DNA of 64,000 nucleotides from JAAYED01 sp040772225 (GCA_040772225.1 JAXGYO010000003.1:496001-560000), one strand, 5' to 3'; counted from the stretch's first letter, positions 9,171 through 18,771 are shown. Program-made: numbers and translations. Notes: generated by a model not told the origin, from the letters alone.

Positions 9171-12100
9171 ATGCCATTCAATCCAGTCCCGGCCAACGTG
9201 GACTATGTCGCGCAAGAGAAAGAGGTACTGCGTTTCTGGGAAGAGTCCCAGGCCTTTGAGCACCTGCGCGAGCTGCAACAGGGCAAGCCGCCCTGGTCGT
9301 TTATCGATGGCCCGATCACGGCCAACAATCCGATGGGCGTGCATCATGGTTGGGGGCGCACCTACAAGGACCTTTTTGGCCGCTTCTGGGCCATGCAGGG
9401 GCGCGAGCTGCGCTACCAGAACGGCTTTGACTGCCAGGGTCTCTGGGTAGAAGTCGAGGTCGAAAAGGAACTGGGCTTTGCATCGAAAAAAGACATTGAG
9501 GAGTATGGCCTCGATCGCTTTGTGCTGCGCTGCAAGCAGCGCGTGCTCCGCATGGCGGCGGTCCAGACCGAGCAGTCGATCCGGCTGGGATTCTGGATGG
9601 ACTGGAACAGCCCGAGCCACCTCCGCTGGCTGGCAGACAAACTGGGCGAGGACCCCTCCCAGATCATCACTGTGCAGGGGCCGAACGGACCCGTCACCGA
9701 CACCGTGGAGCAGATCGTCGGCAGGCTGGGTCTGCGGGAGCTGGGCGGCTCGTACTTTACCTTCTCCAACGAGAACAACTATGTCATCTGGAACATGCTG
9801 CACAAGTGCTGGGAAAACGGCTGGCTTTACCGCGGCGCCGACTCGATGCCCTGGTGCCCGCGCTGCGCCACCGGCATCAGCCAGCATGAGATCGTCACCG
9901 ATGGTTACGCCGAGCTGACCCACGAGGCCGTGACCGTGCGGTTTCCGTTGCGCGAGCGGCCCGGCGAGTCCCTGCTCGTGTGGACCACCACGCCCTGGAC
10001 GCTCTCCAGTAACGTTGCGGCCGCCGTGGGTGAGAAACTGATCTACGCGAAGGTGCGCTCCGGCGATGAGGTCTATTACCTCTCCAAGGGGACGCTGCAC
10101 ATGCTGCAGGGTCCTTACGAGATGCTGGGCGAGATCAGCGGCAAGGAGATGGAAGGCTGGACCTATGACGGCCCCTTTGACTATCTCCCCGCCAATCAGG
10201 AGCCCGGCGGCCACACGGCGCTCAGCACCTTGACGGAGGGCATCAGTGCCAGTGCCGCTGAGGCGCACCGCGTGGTGCTCTGGGACCAGGTGGGCGAGGA
10301 GGAGGGCACGGGCATCGTGCATATCGCGCCAGGCTGCGGCGCCGAGGACTATGCCCTCGGTCGCGAGTTGCGCCTGCCCATCGTGGCGCCCCTGGATGAG
10401 GAGGGCGTTGTCGTCGATGGGTTCGGTTGGCTGAGCGGCATGAACGTGGCCGATGTGGCCCATCCGATCTTTGACGATTTAAGGCGCCGGGGCCTGCTCT
10501 ATCACGTGGCCGACTATACCCACCGCTATCCCATCTGCTGGCGCTGCAAGACCCCGCTGGTGTTCCGTCTGGTGGACGAGTGGTTTATCAGCATGGATGA
10601 GCTCCGGTACAAGATGATGGATGTGACCCGTCAGATTCGCTGGATCCCGTCCTTTGGCCTTGACCGCGAGCTGGACTGGCTGCGTAACATGCACGACTGG
10701 ATGATCAGCAAGAAACGCTACTGGGGGCTGGCGCTGCCCATCTGGAAGTGCGACGCGTGCGATCACTATGAGGTGATCAAGGACGAGCACGAGCTCGAGG
10801 CGCGTGCCGTGGCGGGCTGGGACGTTTTCGAGGGTCACACGCCGCACCGCCCGTACGTGGACGCAGTCAAGATCCGTTGTCCCAAATGTGGCGCCGAGAT
10901 GAGCCGTATCGAGGACGTAGGCAACCCCTGGCTGGATGCCGGGGTGGTGCCCTTCTCGACGCTGGACTATCGCACCGACAAGGCCTACTGGGAGAGGTGG
11001 TTCCCGGCGCACTGGATCAGCGAGTCCTTCCCTGGCCAGTTCCGCAACTGGTTCTATAGCCTGCTGGCGATGGCGACCGTGCTGGAGGAGCGCCCTCCCT
11101 TCCTGGAGAACTTTTCCTACGCCACGCTGCTGGCCGAGGATGGCTCGCCGATGCACAAGTCGTCGGGGAACATGATCGAGTTCAATGAGGCGGCAGACCG
11201 GATGGGCGTGGATGTGATGCGCTGGCTCTATTGCGCGCACCGGCCCGAGAACAACCTGCTCTTTGGCTACCATCGCGCCGACGAGACGCGCCGGCGGTTC
11301 CTGCTGCCCCTGTGGAACGTGTACAACTTTTTCGTGAGTTATGCCCGGCTGGATGGCTGGGAGCCCTCACAGGAGGGGTTCAACCCGGAACAGCCGGAGG
11401 GCAGCGCCCCTGTCAGCACAAACCCGCTCGACCGATGGATCATCGCGCGGTGCAACCAGGTGGCGGGCGAGGTCCATGGCGCACTGGTCGACTCGGACGC
11501 CTATGCCGCCACGGTGAGCGTCGAGGCATTCATCGACGATCTGACCAACTGGCACATCCGCCGCAGCCGCCGGCGCTTTTGGAAGAGCGAGCATGACCAG
11601 GACAAGCAGACGGCCTATGCCACGCTGTACTATGTGCTGGTGCGTCTGGTGCGCGTGCTGGCTCCCTTTGTGCCCTTTGTGACCGAGGTCATGTACCAGA
11701 ATCTGGTGCGCGGCGTGCAGCCGGGCGCCTATGAGAGCGTGCACCATACGCTGTGGCCTCAGGCCGAGGCGCAGACCATCGACGAGGGGCTCATCGCTCA
11801 GATGGCGTTGGCCCGCGAGGCGGCCAGCCTGGGGCTGAGCGCGCGCAACAGCGCCAATATCAAGATCCGCCAGCCGCTGGGCCGGGCGCTTGTCTATGCA
11901 GGTCCTCAGGGAGGCGGACTGTCGGAGGAACTGGTGGATCTGGTCCGCGACGAGTTGAACGTCAAGGCACTCGACTTTGTCGAGGAAGAGGGCAGATTGG
12001 TCAACTATCGTCTGGCCGGCGAGGGCCGGCTGCTCGGCCCCAAGTATGGCGCGCTCTATCCGCGCATCCGCCAGGCGCTGGGTGCGCTGGACGCTGCGGC

Positions 12101-12536
12101 GGCGGTGCGGCGTCTGCAGGCGGGCCAGAGCATCGAGCTGCAGGTAGGCGGTGAGACGGTGACGCTGCTGCCCGAAGAGGTCATCATCAACGCGGAGCCA
12201 GCTGAAGGTCTGGCGGTGGCCTCAGAAAAGGGTGTCACCCTGGCCATCGATACAACGATCACCCCGAGCCTGCGGGCCGAGGGTTTGGTGCGCGATCTGG
12301 TGCGTTATGTGCAGACGCTGCGTAAGGACGCGGACTTTAGCCTGGACGACCGCATCACGGTTGGTCTGCTGGGGCTGAACGAGGAGGCGCGGGCAGCGGT
12401 GGCCGAGTTTGAGGCCTACTTCCGCCAGGAGACGCTGGCCACGACTGTGCTGTTCGAGGACGACGGCGTGCCGTGGGACGCCGTCGAGAGCCAAAAGCTG
12501 GACGGGCAGCCCGTAGAGGTGCGGGTGAGGCGCTAG
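9171..12536 (+). CDS. ileS: Isoleucyl-tRNA synthetase
   Basis: A 1121-residue class I synthetase charging tRNA-Ile in the cytoplasm. ATG 9171 follows AGGAGG at 9156-9161. The HIGH box is altered to HHGW (58-61, context NPMGVHHGWGRT), and the KMSKS box reads PMHKSSGN (660-667), keeping the second Lys and the Ser. The CP1 editing domain includes WTTTPWTLSSN, and Zn-like pairs occur (WCPRC; CPKCG). Length and motifs fit the longer IleRS subgroup rather than the 930-residue E. coli type. The Ile-specific T-box immediately upstream confirms the assignment. Confidence 0.96.
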   Translation: MPFNPVPANVDYVAQEKEVLRFWEESQAFEHLRELQQGKPPWSFIDGPITANNPMGVHHGWGRTYKDLFGRFWAMQGRELRYQNGFDCQGLWVEVEVEKELGFASKKDIEEYGLDRFVLRCKQRVLRMAAVQTEQSIRLGFWMDWNSPSHLRWLADKLGEDPSQIITVQGPNGPVTDTVEQIVGRLGLRELGGSYFTFSNENNYVIWNMLHKCWENGWLYRGADSMPWCPRCATGISQHEIVTDGYAELTHEAVTVRFPLRERPGESLLVWTTTPWTLSSNVAAAVGEKLIYAKVRSGDEVYYLSKGTLHMLQGPYEMLGEISGKEMEGWTYDGPFDYLPANQEPGGHTALSTLTEGISASAAEAHRVVLWDQVGEEEGTGIVHIAPGCGAEDYALGRELRLPIVAPLDEEGVVVDGFGWLSGMNVADVAHPIFDDLRRRGLLYHVADYTHRYPICWRCKTPLVFRLVDEWFISMDELRYKMMDVTRQIRWIPSFGLDRELDWLRNMHDWMISKKRYWGLALPIWKCDACDHYEVIKDEHELEARAVAGWDVFEGHTPHRPYVDAVKIRCPKCGAEMSRIEDVGNPWLDAGVVPFSTLDYRTDKAYWERWFPAHWISESFPGQFRNWFYSLLAMATVLEERPPFLENFSYATLLAEDGSPMHKSSGNMIEFNEAADRMGVDVMRWLYCAHRPENNLLFGYHRADETRRRFLLPLWNVYNFFVSYARLDGWEPSQEGFNPEQPEGSAPVSTNPLDRWIIARCNQVAGEVHGALVDSDAYAATVSVEAFIDDLTNWHIRRSRRRFWKSEHDQDKQTAYATLYYVLVRLVRVLAPFVPFVTEVMYQNLVRGVQPGAYESVHHTLWPQAEAQTIDEGLIAQMALAREAASLGLSARNSANIKIRQPLGRALVYAGPQGGGLSEELVDLVRDELNVKALDFVEEEGRLVNYRLAGEGRLLGPKYGALYPRIRQALGALDAAAAVRRLQAGQSIELQVGGETVTLLPEEVIINAEPAEGLAVASEKGVTLAIDTTITPSLRAEGLVRDLVRYVQTLRKDADFSLDDRITVGLLGLNEEARAAVAEFEAYFRQETLATTVLFEDDGVPWDAVESQKLDGQPVEVRVRR

Positions 12537-12585
12537 AACCGACCACGGACCATGGACGATGGACCACAGGTGTGATGGCAGAGCG

Positions 12586-12619
12586 GACGGTGCAGAATAT
12601 TCTGCGCCGTCTCCCTTTT
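12586..12619 (+). terminator. Intrinsic terminator of ileS
   Basis: GACGG-T-GCAGA (12586-12596) pairs with TCTGC-G-CCGTC (12601-12611), followed by TCCCTTTT. It lies between ileS and the convergent dehydrogenase gene. Confidence 0.8.
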
Positions 12620-12662
12620 CAGGCATCTCAGCCGGCTATCAGTGGGCGCGAGCCAGGGCTTC

Positions 12663-13715
12663 CTAGAGTGTGGCCAGCCCGGGGACGCCGTACTGGGCGC
12701 TGAGCCGCTCCATGATGGCGAACACGTCCTCGGAGAGCGGGATGCCCTCGCGGCGGTTGGCCGCCGCCGCGCGCGCCTCGGGCTCGCCGGGCAACAGCAC
12801 TTCGCTGCTGCCGGGCTCGACTTCACAGGCTTTGATGTACTCGACCAGCGCGTCCATGCGCTCACGGAACGCGTCCAGGGCGCCAAAGCCCGAGAGGTCC
12901 AGCGCGCCAAAAAAGTGGCCGATGTTCTGCTGCGTGTCGGGGTGGTTGAACATCTCGCCCACCTGCGTGCCCACCATGGCGCCCGAGATTACCGCGCTAA
13001 GGATCTCCATCATCAGCGCCAGCCCATAGCCTTTGTAGCCGCCCAGGGGCAGCAGGCGCCAGGCCTGCGTCGGGTCAGTGGTGGGCCGGTCCTCTTTATC
13101 CACCGCCCAGCCCAGCGGGATCGCCTTCCCGTCTATGGCGGCCACCTGGATCTTGCCTCGCGCTGTCTGGCTGGTGGCCATGTCCAGGATGATGGGACCG
13201 TGCACGCCGCCGGGCACGCCGATGCAGAGCGGATTGGTGCCCAGGAGCTTGGTGCGTCCGCCATAAGGTGCCTGCTGTACCACGGTGTTGGTGCTGGAGA
13301 ATCCGATCATCCCTTCGGCCATGGCCATGCGGGCATAGAGAAAGGCCGCGCCATAGTGCGACGAGTTGCGCACGGCCACCCATCCCGAGCCATGCTCGCG
13401 GGCAAGCTCGACCGCCAGCGACATGGCGGCCGTGCCGACCACGGCGCCCGGTCCGTCGTCGCCATCCACCAAGGCGCAACCGCGATCCTGTTGCACCACG
13501 CTGACCTCCGGCCGCGGGTTGATCCCTCCGCCCACAAAGCGCTCGGCGTAGACCTCCAGCAACCGTGAGACGCCATGGCTGGCCAGGCCGTGCAGTTCGC
13601 CCTGAACCAGATTGTCGGCCACGGTCCGGGCATGTTCCGCCGGGACGCCCACCGCCTCAAATATCTGGCTGCTGAAACGCAGCAACTCACCTTCGGCAAC
13701 GCGCACAACGCTCAT
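12663..13715 (-). CDS. Malate/L-lactate dehydrogenase family (Ldh2-type) oxidoreductase
   Basis: A 350-residue NAD(P)-dependent dehydrogenase of the Ldh2/YbiC/YlbC/YiaK family. Evidence is the N-terminal helical domain with NLVQGELHGLASHGVSRL, the catalytic-region SSHYGAAFLYARMA segment, and the conserved DMATSQTARGKI and LPLGGYKGYGLALMMEI blocks. Family members reduce 2-oxo acids or imines: malate, sulfolactate, 2,3-diketo-L-gulonate, ureidoglycolate or delta-1-piperideine-2-carboxylate. It is the last gene of a minus-strand operon headed by a FGGY kinase. Diketogulonate-type chemistry would fit the sugar context, but the substrate cannot be fixed from sequence. Confidence 0.88.
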   Translation of the reverse strand: MSVVRVAEGELLRFSSQIFEAVGVPAEHARTVADNLVQGELHGLASHGVSRLLEVYAERFVGGGINPRPEVSVVQQDRGCALVDGDDGPGAVVGTAAMSLAVELAREHGSGWVAVRNSSHYGAAFLYARMAMAEGMIGFSSTNTVVQQAPYGGRTKLLGTNPLCIGVPGGVHGPIILDMATSQTARGKIQVAAIDGKAIPLGWAVDKEDRPTTDPTQAWRLLPLGGYKGYGLALMMEILSAVISGAMVGTQVGEMFNHPDTQQNIGHFFGALDLSGFGALDAFRERMDALVEYIKACEVEPGSSEVLLPGEPEARAAAANRREGIPLSEDVFAIMERLSAQYGVPGLATL

Positions 13716-13742
13716 GGGCAGGATCCTCTTTTCCTTGGCTTG

Positions 13743-14441
13743 CTAGATGGACTCGAACACCTGCGGCAGCCCGCGCCGCCGGGGGCGATAGGGCAACAGG
13801 AAGAGACCGCGCACAGGCTCACCGGTGGATTGGATAGCATCCAGGTCAAGGCTGTCGGGCGCCTCGTTCAGCGACAGGGCGACCTCCAACCCGTGATGGT
13901 TGGGGTCGTAGAGCATCAACCGCACGCGTCCGGTGGCGTACTCACGCTCATAGCCCGTGACGACCACCTGATGGTTGGCCGTCGGGTCGCCCCGCCGCAC
14001 GCGCACCAGCACGATCGCTGCGGGCTCGCCCCGGTCCAGCTTGCGCAGCAGGCGCGGCAGCTCACCGCGCAGTGTGGCGCGCGCGGCGCTCCGGTCGGAG
14101 CGAGCCATCCACCAGAACGTGCGGAGCGGCACCCACAGATAGCGCCACGAGTCGATCTGCCGCCGCACCAGATAGCGGTGGAGTGGCGTGCCGCGGGCGG
14201 GCGGGTAATAGAGCGCGGGCACCGGCAGGCCGGCGTGGAAATAGTCCAGCGCTGCGTAGCACATGCCCCCGCAAAGGCCGTAACGGATGCGCCTGGCACC
14301 GCAATGAATGGGGCCGATCCGCCGCGCACGGCTTTCCCAGGCATAGCGGTTACCAAAGGGTAGCCCGTGGCGCGCCACGACCATCGGGCTGCGCGCACCC
14401 GCGGCGCTTGCCTCCGGTGGTGTGACGGCGCGCTCTGGCAT
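13743..14441 (-). CDS. C39/papain-like fold protein, putative cysteine hydrolase
   Basis: A 232-residue protein without signal peptide. It contains a Cys in GLCGGMCYAALDYF, a His in ANHQVVVTGYE and an Asp/Asn in LMLYDPNHHG. That order and spacing are typical of papain/C39-like hydrolases (Cys near the start of a helix, His on a strand, Asx after the next strand). An N-terminal FGNRYAWESRA segment precedes the Cys. It is 15 bp from the Gfo/Idh gene upstream and 27 bp from the dehydrogenase downstream, so it is co-transcribed. Proteolysis, amidase or transglutaminase-like activity are all possible; the function is inference. Confidence 0.7.
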   Translation of the reverse strand: MPERAVTPPEASAAGARSPMVVARHGLPFGNRYAWESRARRIGPIHCGARRIRYGLCGGMCYAALDYFHAGLPVPALYYPPARGTPLHRYLVRRQIDSWRYLWVPLRTFWWMARSDRSAARATLRGELPRLLRKLDRGEPAAIVLVRVRRGDPTANHQVVVTGYEREYATGRVRLMLYDPNHHGLEVALSLNEAPDSLDLDAIQSTGEPVRGLFLLPYRPRRRGLPQVFESI

Positions 14442-14456
14442 TGTTTTCCGGCTGCC

Positions 14457-15503
14457 TCAGGCGTCCAGCAGCACTTCGCGGCCGGTGCGGGAGGACAGGT
14501 AGATGGCGTCCAGGATCGCCTGCACATCCAGCACCTGATCGTTCCGGACCATACACTCGGTCTCGCCGCGTATGCAGGAGATGAAATGCACGATCTCAGC
14601 GGCGTGGCCCTCCACGGGGACCAGGCCGGTGGGCGTGACGTCCACCATGCTGCCGTGCATGTCCTTGTGGATGCGCAGCGGCGACATGAACGCACCCGCC
14701 TCGGTGCCCAGGATGCGCGTGCCAACGATATTGCCCTCGATATGTGCGGCCCAGCAGGCGCGCAGGATCAGGGTGGCGCCGTCCTCGAAACGGATCAGGG
14801 CCACGCCCATGTCGTCCACGTCGAACTTGTCCACGTCCCACAGGCCGCGCGGCGTGGCCAGGTCGGTGCGCTTGCCAAAGTTGGCATAGGTCATGCCCGA
14901 GACGGAGACCGGTTTGGGGTTGCCCATCAGCCACAGGGCGCGGTCCAGCGCGTGCACGCCGATGTCGATCAGCGCGCCGCCGCCCTGGAACTTGCTCTGA
15001 GTAAAGACGCCCCAGGTGGGGATACCGCGGCGGCGCATGTAGGTAGCCTCGCCATGGTAGATCTGGCCCATCTCGCCGGCCTCAACGAACTTGCGCAGCG
15101 CCATGGCCTCGGCCTCAAAGCGCATGTGCACGCCGATCTGCAGCAACTTGCCAGCCTTGTCCGCGGCGGCCACCATCTCGCGCCCCTCGGCCAGGTTCAT
15201 GGCGATGGGCTTTTCGCAGAGCACGTGCGCGCCCGCCTCCAGCGCGGCGACCGTGGCGTCGCGGTGCGCAAAGTTGGGTGTGGTCACTGAGACCGCATCC
15301 AACTGCTCGCGCGCGAGCATCTCACGGAAATCCTCATAGGCGCGCGCCCCCGGGACCCCCTTGGCGATCTCGGCCGCACGCCCGGGGACCACGTCGCACA
15401 GCGCGACGATCTCCACCCCCGGCACAGCCTGGTAACCAGGGATGTGCTGCTGTGTGGCAATACCGCCAGTACCGATCACACCGACGCGAATCGTGCTTGT
15501 CAT
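14457..15503 (-). CDS. Gfo/Idh/MocA family oxidoreductase
   Basis: A 348-residue sugar or cyclitol dehydrogenase. The N-terminal Rossmann fold shows GVIGTGGIATQQHIPG, and the family hallmark CEKPIAMNLAEG supplies the catalytic Lys. The C-terminal beta domain follows with GGGALIDIGVHALDRALWLMG, giving the conserved Asp and His of the active site. Substrates in this family are typically sugars, inositols or deoxy/amino sugars with NAD(P). It lies 36 bp downstream of the gamma-glutamyltransferase gene, in the operon led by the FGGY kinase, supporting carbohydrate catabolism. Confidence 0.92.
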   Translation of the reverse strand: MTSTIRVGVIGTGGIATQQHIPGYQAVPGVEIVALCDVVPGRAAEIAKGVPGARAYEDFREMLAREQLDAVSVTTPNFAHRDATVAALEAGAHVLCEKPIAMNLAEGREMVAAADKAGKLLQIGVHMRFEAEAMALRKFVEAGEMGQIYHGEATYMRRRGIPTWGVFTQSKFQGGGALIDIGVHALDRALWLMGNPKPVSVSGMTYANFGKRTDLATPRGLWDVDKFDVDDMGVALIRFEDGATLILRACWAAHIEGNIVGTRILGTEAGAFMSPLRIHKDMHGSMVDVTPTGLVPVEGHAAEIVHFISCIRGETECMVRNDQVLDVQAILDAIYLSSRTGREVLLDA

Positions 15504-15539
15504 GTTTCTCTCCTGGGTGGATGTGTCTTTACTTTCGGG

Positions 15540-17162
15540 CTAGTAGGCGACAGCCGCGCCGTCATTGCGGGGCTCGGCTCCGGCCAGGAGCGCGCCGCTC
15601 TCCGGGTCGACCATGATCACCTGCCCCCCGCCATAGTAGCCCTCGTCCTCGGGGATCACGTGGCCATAGCCGCGCAGAGCCTCGATCACCTTCGGGCCGG
15701 CATAGGGCTCGACGTGGAAGGTGGCGCCGTTCTCGTAGGAAAAGCGCGGGGCGTCCAGGGCCTCCTGCGGACTCATGCCATGGTCGACGATGTTGCTCAG
15801 CACCTGCACCTGTCCCTGCGGCTGCATAAAGCCCCCCATCACGCCGTAGCTGATTGCCAGCCGGTCGTCTTTGGTGACCATGGCCGGGATGATGGTGTGG
15901 TAGGGGCGTTTGTGCGGCGCCAGACAGTTGGGGTGCGCCGGATCCAGCGTGAACAACGCCCCGCGGTTCTGCAGCACGATACCGGTGCCCGGGACGGTGA
16001 TCCCGGAGCCAAAGCCGTTGTACAGGCTGTTGATGAACGAGCAGGCGTTGCCCTCACCGTCGACGGCGGTCAGATAGACCGTGTCGGAGGATGGCAGGGG
16101 CCAGGGCTTTGGCGCCGCGATGGCGCGCCCCGGAGAGATCTCGGCGCGGCGCTGGCGGGCATACTCTTCTGAGAGGAGCGCCTCCACCGGCACGTCGGCC
16201 AGCGCCGGGTCGGCCACATAGCGGCCGGCGTCTACCATGGCCAGCTTGACCGCTTCCATCTTGAGATGGAGCGTCGCCGCATCATCGCAGGGCATGGCGC
16301 CCAGGTCATAGCCCGAGAGAATGTTGAGCGCCAGCAGCGTGGCGATGCCCTGCCCGTTGGGCGGGCACTCCCACACGCGGTAGCCGCGATAGAGCGTCGA
16401 GATGGGGTCCACCCAGGTGGAGCGGTGATCGGCCAGATCCTGCAAGCTCAAGAGCCCGCCCTGGGCCTGAGAAGTGGCGACGATGGCCTGCGCCACCGCC
16501 CCCCGGTAATAGGCCTCAGGGCCGCCCTGGGCCAAGAGGCGCAGGGTGTGCGCCAGATCGGGCAGGCGTATGCGCTCGCCGGCCCGCGGCGCGCGGCCGC
16601 CCGGCAGGAACACCCGGGCGCTCTCGGCATTGCGCTCGAGCAGGGGCACGGCGCGCCCCCACAGGCTGGCGATGTATTCAGAGACGGGGTAGCCCTGTTC
16701 AGCATAGTCAATGGCGGGTTCCAGCACGCGCTCCAGGCTCACGCGGCCGAAACGGGCGGAAAGGTCGCACCACGCAGCGGGCGCGCCGGGGACAGTCACT
16801 GCCAGGATGCCCCTCTGGGGCATGGCGTCCAGTCCGCGTTCGGCGTAGGCCTCCGGCGTGGCCGCCCAGGGCGCACGGCCGCTTCCGTTCAGGGCATAGA
16901 CGCGCCGGTGCGCTGCCCAGTATACCAGGGCAAAGACATCGCCGCCCAGGCCTGTCGACATCGGCTCGACCACATTCAGGGTGGCCGCCGTGGCCAGAGC
17001 GGCGTCGACGGCGTTACCGCCGGCCTGCAGGATGCTCAGGCCGGCCTGCGCCGCCAGCGGCTGGCTGGTGGCCACAGCGCCGTTGAATCCCGCCACGGTG
17101 GAACGCCGCGCGGCGTTCGTCTTTAGCACGCCTTGTTGCGAAACCCAGTCACTGCCTGGCAC
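15540..17162 (-). CDS. ggt: Gamma-glutamyltransferase family hydrolase
   Basis: A 540-residue Ntn-hydrolase precursor. The large-subunit start reads FNGAVATSQPLAAQAG and is followed by AGGNAVDAALATAATLNV and EPMSTGLGGD. The autoprocessing Thr is Thr361 (context SSDTVYLTAVD), with the downstream GSGITVPGTGIVLQNRG block. GTG 17162 overlaps the kinase stop (TAGTG) and has AAGGG about 8 nt before it; a later GTG in the QQGVLK context is an alternative. No export signal is visible, so it is probably one of the cytoplasmic homologues. It cleaves gamma-glutamyl amides or a related linkage; its place among sugar genes is odd. Confidence 0.9.
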   Translation of the reverse strand: MPGSDWVSQQGVLKTNAARRSTVAGFNGAVATSQPLAAQAGLSILQAGGNAVDAALATAATLNVVEPMSTGLGGDVFALVYWAAHRRVYALNGSGRAPWAATPEAYAERGLDAMPQRGILAVTVPGAPAAWCDLSARFGRVSLERVLEPAIDYAEQGYPVSEYIASLWGRAVPLLERNAESARVFLPGGRAPRAGERIRLPDLAHTLRLLAQGGPEAYYRGAVAQAIVATSQAQGGLLSLQDLADHRSTWVDPISTLYRGYRVWECPPNGQGIATLLALNILSGYDLGAMPCDDAATLHLKMEAVKLAMVDAGRYVADPALADVPVEALLSEEYARQRRAEISPGRAIAAPKPWPLPSSDTVYLTAVDGEGNACSFINSLYNGFGSGITVPGTGIVLQNRGALFTLDPAHPNCLAPHKRPYHTIIPAMVTKDDRLAISYGVMGGFMQPQGQVQVLSNIVDHGMSPQEALDAPRFSYENGATFHVEPYAGPKVIEALRGYGHVIPEDEGYYGGGQVIMVDPESGALLAGAEPRNDGAAVAY

Positions 17163-18700
17163 TAGGCGTACCCTTGATCGGTGGCCGAGATGTCTGAGAA
17201 GGCCGGCTCCAGGGCGTGGTAGAGCGTCTGGTAGACGGGATAGTACTCGTTGTAGACCGTCTCGTTGGCGGCGATGGGCTCGATGCGGTCGGTAATGCGG
17301 ATGCTGGTAGCGCAAGCCTCGGACACCGAGGTGTAGACGTTGGACCCGACGCCGGCCAGCAGCGCGGCGCCGTAGGCCGTGCTATCGGTGACATTGATGG
17401 TCACCAGTTCGGTGCCAAAGACGTCGGCCATGATCTGGCGCCAGACATCGCTGCGGGCACCGCCCCCCACCGCGCGCACCTGCTGGATGGGGATCGCCAT
17501 GTCGCGGAAGAGCTCGATGCAGTCGCGCAGGCTGTAGGCGACGCCCTCCAGCACTGAGCGGACCATGTGCCGTTTGTCGTGGCGCAGTGTCAGCCCCACA
17601 AAGGCGCCGCGCGCGTCAGGGTCGGCATAGGGCGTGCGCTCGCCGGTGAGATAAGGCAGGAACAGCAGCCCCTCGCTGCCGGCCGGTGCCCGCTGGGCTT
17701 CTGAGGTAAGGATGACATAGGGATCGACGCGGGTGAGCATAGCCACATTCTTTTCCTCGAGGCCCAGGGTGTCGCGGAACCACCGGAAAGAGCCACCGGC
17801 GGAGAGCGTCACCCCCATGACGTGCCACTTGTTCGGAACGGCGTGGCAGAAGGTGTGCAGGCGGCCCTCCACATCGCGGCTGGGGGTCTCGGTGTAGGCA
17901 AAAACGACGCCCGAGGTGCCCATAGTGACCGAGACCAGCCCGGGCTCGACCACGCCAGTGCCCACGGCGCTGGCCGCCTGGTCGCCGCCGCCGCCGACCA
18001 CGGGCGTGCCCTTTTTGAGGCCAGTCAGTTCGGCGACCTCGGCCGTGATCGTGCCCGTGACCTCGACGGACTCGTAGCAGTCCGGCATCCATTCACGGGG
18101 GATGCCCAGCTCGCTCAGGACCTCGTCACTCCAGTTGCGATTCTGCACGTCCAGCAGCACGGTGCCTGATGCGTCCGAGACTTCGGTTGCGTATACGCCG
18201 GTCAGACGGTACCGCAAATAGTCTTTGGGGAGCAGTACCTTGGCTGCTTGCGCATATATGGCGGGTTCGTTCTCGCGCGTCCAGATGATCTTGGGCGCTG
18301 TAAAGCCCGGCAGCGCCCGGTTCAGTGTCAGGTCCAGGAAGCGCTCGCGGCCGACGGTGTTCATGATCCAGTCACACTGCGCTGCAGTGCGCTGGTCGTT
18401 CCACATGATGCAGGGACGCAACACCTTGCCGCCGGCATCGAGCATGACCATACCGTGCATCTGACCCGTCAGGCCGATGCCCGCGATCTCGGCTGCGTCG
18501 ATGCCTGACTGCTGCAGTACCAGCCGGATGGAATAGACCGCGGCCTGCCACCAGTCCTCCGGATCCTGCTCTGCCCATAGCGGGCGCGGGATGTACATCG
18601 GGTATTCGCTGGTGACACTGGCCACTACCTCGCCGGTGTCGTTGATCAGGAGTGTCTTGGTACCGGTCGTCCCGACATCGATTCCCATCAAGTAGGCCAT
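17162..18700 (-). CDS. xylB: FGGY carbohydrate kinase, xylulokinase-like
   Basis: A 512-residue kinase of the FGGY family. It begins MGIDVGTTGTKTLLIND (phosphate-1 motif) and carries GLTGQMHGMVMLD, the signature that separates xylulokinases from glycerol- and gluconokinases. It then shows WNDQRT, a GGGDQAASAVGTG stretch with the catalytic Asp, and GTSGVVFAYTE. ATG 18700 is chosen because GGAGG ends 9 nt upstream; the two earlier ATG codons abut the ribosome-binding site. It phosphorylates D-xylulose or a similar ketose and leads a five-gene minus-strand operon. Confidence 0.9.
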   Translation of the reverse strand: MAYLMGIDVGTTGTKTLLINDTGEVVASVTSEYPMYIPRPLWAEQDPEDWWQAAVYSIRLVLQQSGIDAAEIAGIGLTGQMHGMVMLDAGGKVLRPCIMWNDQRTAAQCDWIMNTVGRERFLDLTLNRALPGFTAPKIIWTRENEPAIYAQAAKVLLPKDYLRYRLTGVYATEVSDASGTVLLDVQNRNWSDEVLSELGIPREWMPDCYESVEVTGTITAEVAELTGLKKGTPVVGGGGDQAASAVGTGVVEPGLVSVTMGTSGVVFAYTETPSRDVEGRLHTFCHAVPNKWHVMGVTLSAGGSFRWFRDTLGLEEKNVAMLTRVDPYVILTSEAQRAPAGSEGLLFLPYLTGERTPYADPDARGAFVGLTLRHDKRHMVRSVLEGVAYSLRDCIELFRDMAIPIQQVRAVGGGARSDVWRQIMADVFGTELVTINVTDSTAYGAALLAGVGSNVYTSVSEACATSIRITDRIEPIAANETVYNEYYPVYQTLYHALEPAFSDISATDQGYA

Positions 18701-18742
18701 CGCCATCATCCTCCATCGCTAGATCCATCTACCAGTGAGGTT

Positions 18743-18771
18743 AGTCTAGTGCGGGGGGGCGCTTTGGGCAA
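18743..18771 (-). promoter_or_regulatory. Candidate promoter of the xylB operon
   Basis: On the minus strand, TTGCCC (18771-18766), a 17-nt spacer containing seven C, and TAGACT (18748-18743), about 40 nt before the kinase start. Moderate match. Confidence 0.45.
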
